In this document: positions 62,530 to 64,000 of the stretch, one piece after another
Numbering within the stretch: the stretch's first letter is position 1
Layout of the letters: the number at the start of each line of letters is the position of its first letter
Assembly (NCBI GenBank): GCA_021324855.1
Contig: JAJPIG010000022.1
Location: 249,777-313,776 of the forward strand
DNA: 64,000 nucleotides
From: Pseudomonadota bacterium
GTDB taxonomy: Bacteria > Desulfobacterota > Binatia > Binatales > Binataceae
Direction of reading: 5' to 3'
Notes under the pieces: generated by a model
What the model was told of the DNA's origin: nothing
Database searches by the model: none
The model's input: the letters and a program-made list of their open reading frames with translations, nothing else
Made by a program: the position numbers and the translations under genes

Positions 62530-62698
62530 CGCTTGGCTCGAAATTCGCCTCACCGCGGCTGATCGGCATCCGGCCGGGTCGACGTCTGCGAAAGCGGATA
62601 TACGCTATACTTTGCCTTGACAGCCCCGAGAGCAATCCAAATACTCTGTCCGGCCAACGCCGTCATTGTGCCTGAGATGGCCGGACTTTAGAAGTACT

Positions 62699-63772
62699 GT
62701 GCGGAACAGCGCAGCCAACAGAGCGGTTGAAATCACGCCCGCCGCCGCAAATGGCGCGACGCAATCCGGCCCGGCCCCGACAGCATCGACGCCCGATACC
62801 TCCGCGGCCGAACGGCACGCGCGGTTAGTCAAGCTGTTGCGCAAGGAGGTGCAACGGTTCGTCAACGATGTCGCCCGGGTGCTGACGGGCGAGGACAAGC
62901 GCGCGATTCATGACCTGCGGGTCTGGAGCCGCCGTCTGCAGCAGGTGCTGGTCGCGATGTACGGCGAGGAGCTGCCGCGCCGGGCGCGCGCGATGCGCCG
63001 GGTGCTGCGCCGCACACGCCGCGCGATCGGAGCGTGGCGCAATTGCGATGTTGTCATCGAGGCGATCGAGCGGCGCGTGGGCCGTGCGCGAAGTGAGGAG
63101 CGGCGGCGCGCCTGGGAAATCGTACTGAAATCCGCATCGGAAGCGCGGCGGCGAGAGATTCGCCGCGCTCGCAAGCGCCTGATGAAGTTGAACATCTTCG
63201 GACTGCGTGAGGCGGCCGAGAGTCTGATCGAATCCGGCAGCGCTGAAGCCGGCTCGTTAAACGCGTCGTTCTGGACATCGGTCGCACAGGCCTACGATCG
63301 ATGGCGCGAAGCATATGCCGGATCGGTCAAATCGAAACATGCCGAGGATATTCACGCCTTCCGCATCCGCAGCAAGCGGCTGCGCTACCGGATCGAGCTT
63401 GCCCGCGAGCTCGGTGCTGAGGAGACCGGTGCGCTGCTTGAATGGTTCAAAAAATTGCAGGACGGACTCGGGCGATGGCGTGATCGGGTGGAACTGAGCC
63501 GGGTCATCGCGCGCTCGATAGCTGACCCCGAGCGGCTCTTGAGCGAGCCGCGCGCCTCGATTCTGTTGCTCAACGAACTCGAGCGGCTCAATCGCCGCGC
63601 CGAGCAAGAGATCGCCGCGCTGCTCGGCGGCATCGAGGGCAGCGTCGGTTTCAAGCAATGCGAAAAATGGGTCCGCGATCACACCCGGATTCAGACCGAG
63701 CCGGAATCGGCGGCCGCTTCCTCCTCCGGCGTCCTGGAATCAGCCTCAGTCAGCACTGCGCCCCGCGTTTGA
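62699..63772 (+). CDS. CHAD-domain polyphosphate-binding protein
   Basis: Helical protein of 357 residues rich in Arg and Lys. Conserved histidines occur in IHDLRVWSRRLQQVL and IHAFRIRSKRLRYRIEL, the two-half pattern of CHAD, which binds polyphosphate. GTG 62699 is chosen; TTG 62666 is a poor alternative. It diverges from Ppx/GppA across about 170 bases, so binding protein and hydrolase are probably co-regulated. The CYTH partner often fused to CHAD is separate here (16.3 kb). Confidence 0.88.
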   Translation: MRNSAANRAVEITPAAANGATQSGPAPTASTPDTSAAERHARLVKLLRKEVQRFVNDVARVLTGEDKRAIHDLRVWSRRLQQVLVAMYGEELPRRARAMRRVLRRTRRAIGAWRNCDVVIEAIERRVGRARSEERRRAWEIVLKSASEARRREIRRARKRLMKLNIFGLREAAESLIESGSAEAGSLNASFWTSVAQAYDRWREAYAGSVKSKHAEDIHAFRIRSKRLRYRIELARELGAEETGALLEWFKKLQDGLGRWRDRVELSRVIARSIADPERLLSEPRASILLLNELERLNRRAEQEIAALLGGIEGSVGFKQCEKWVRDHTRIQTEPESAAASSSGVLESASVSTAPRV

Positions 63773-63853
63773 CTTCGCGGCGCATCTCATGCCTCTCTTG
63801 GCGCCGACGCCACATCCGCAATCAACATCTGAGCGGAGCGCCGGGGAGGCGGA

Positions 63854-64000
63854 ATGACCGAGGCTCAACGTCGCGGTTGGCTGACCAATCGCCAGCCTCT
63901 TCTCCGCACTGTTCTTTATCGTCGGATCGAACGACACCTTCGGAATCTTCCTGACGCCGCTGGTGCACGAGTTCGGATGGGGTCGCGAGCAGGTCTCGCT
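63854..64000 (+). pseudogene. MFS transporter, 5' end, frameshifted and cut by window edge
   Basis: GGAGG and ATG 63854 open a frame reading MTEAQRRGWLT. After one extra A at 63887/63888 the reading frame changes, and the +1 frame gives IASLFSALFFIVGSNDTF and LVHEFGWGREQVS, plainly the first helix and loop of an MFS transporter. Dropping that A joins both parts without a gap. Either the gene is broken or the base is an assembly error. The rest lies outside the window. Confidence 0.7.

Noticed and set aside
1-64000. tRNA genes, rRNA, insertion sequences, CRISPR arrays, prophage
   Set aside because: No tRNA-like cloverleaf arms, transposase motifs, regularly spaced repeats or phage genes were found on reading both strands.

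Overview
This is a high-GC bacterial chromosome segment with about 56 protein genes. I see no RNA genes, insertion sequences or CRISPR array. The gene families point to an uncultured soil or sediment bacterium: a DUF1329 lipoprotein-type secreted protein, luciferase-like monooxygenase, amidohydrolase-2, several type I extradiol (VOC) dioxygenases, HyuA/HyuB, CoA-ester enzymes and polyphosphate genes. That mix is typical of the Binatota/Desulfobacterota_B or broader 'deltaproteobacterial' metagenome lineages. The taxonomic guess is inference, since no marker gene is present.

Layout. 1-8 kb: a fused electron-transfer flavoprotein (beta+alpha, cut by the left edge), a BtuC/BtuD-type ABC pair, a metallophosphoesterase, a dihydropyrimidinase-family hydrolase, an atypical SDR, and a cobalamin-binding BtuF-like protein set apart from its permease. 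8-16 kb: DUF1329 protein, HEAT-repeat membrane protein, a PaaA-like diiron protein with a split MaoC/HadAB-type hydratase, an extradiol dioxygenase, NudC and a secreted phosphoesterase. 16-25 kb: CYTH protein, PqqC-like diiron oxidase, a 2,6-dihydroxypyridine-hydroxylase-like FAD monooxygenase, MsrA, an MHS transporter, a dihydroxypseudooxynicotine-hydrolase-like esterase, and an HsaA/HsaC-like hydroxylase/extradiol pair. 25-33 kb: HyuBA, a luciferase-like monooxygenase, QueC, and a NicD/NicX-like pair.

33-43 kb: a co-directional eight-gene block (extradiol dioxygenase, RidA, MetE-C-like protein, ornithine-cyclodeaminase family, bicupin dioxygenase, 4,5-dihydroxyphthalate decarboxylase-like protein, SDR, ThDP enzyme). 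It meets a NicF-like amidohydrolase/PuuE-like deacetylase pair at a strong terminator. 43-54 kb: a polytopic membrane protein, a secreted beta-propeller split by an in-frame TGA, an APC permease, an exported methyltransferase, an amidohydrolase and a 922-residue secreted thaumatin-like protein with a long inverted-repeat-rich upstream region. 54-59.5 kb: a promoter/operator-controlled diiron protein, a truncated VOC remnant, a PaaK-type CoA ligase, a DAO-type oxidase, a nitrilase-family amidase and a SnoaL-like protein. 59.5-64 kb: a polyphosphate-type cluster (RMD1/DUF155, SixA, Ppx/GppA-HD, CHAD) and the frameshifted start of an MFS transporter.

The main biological signal is aromatic and N-heterocycle catabolism. 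Homologues of nicotinate enzymes (NicX, NicD, NicF) and of nicotine/dihydroxypyridine enzymes occur together with at least five different families that open cyclic amides or hydrolyse linear amides. The window therefore probably encodes a dispersed pathway for an N-containing ring compound whose substrate is not evident from sequence.
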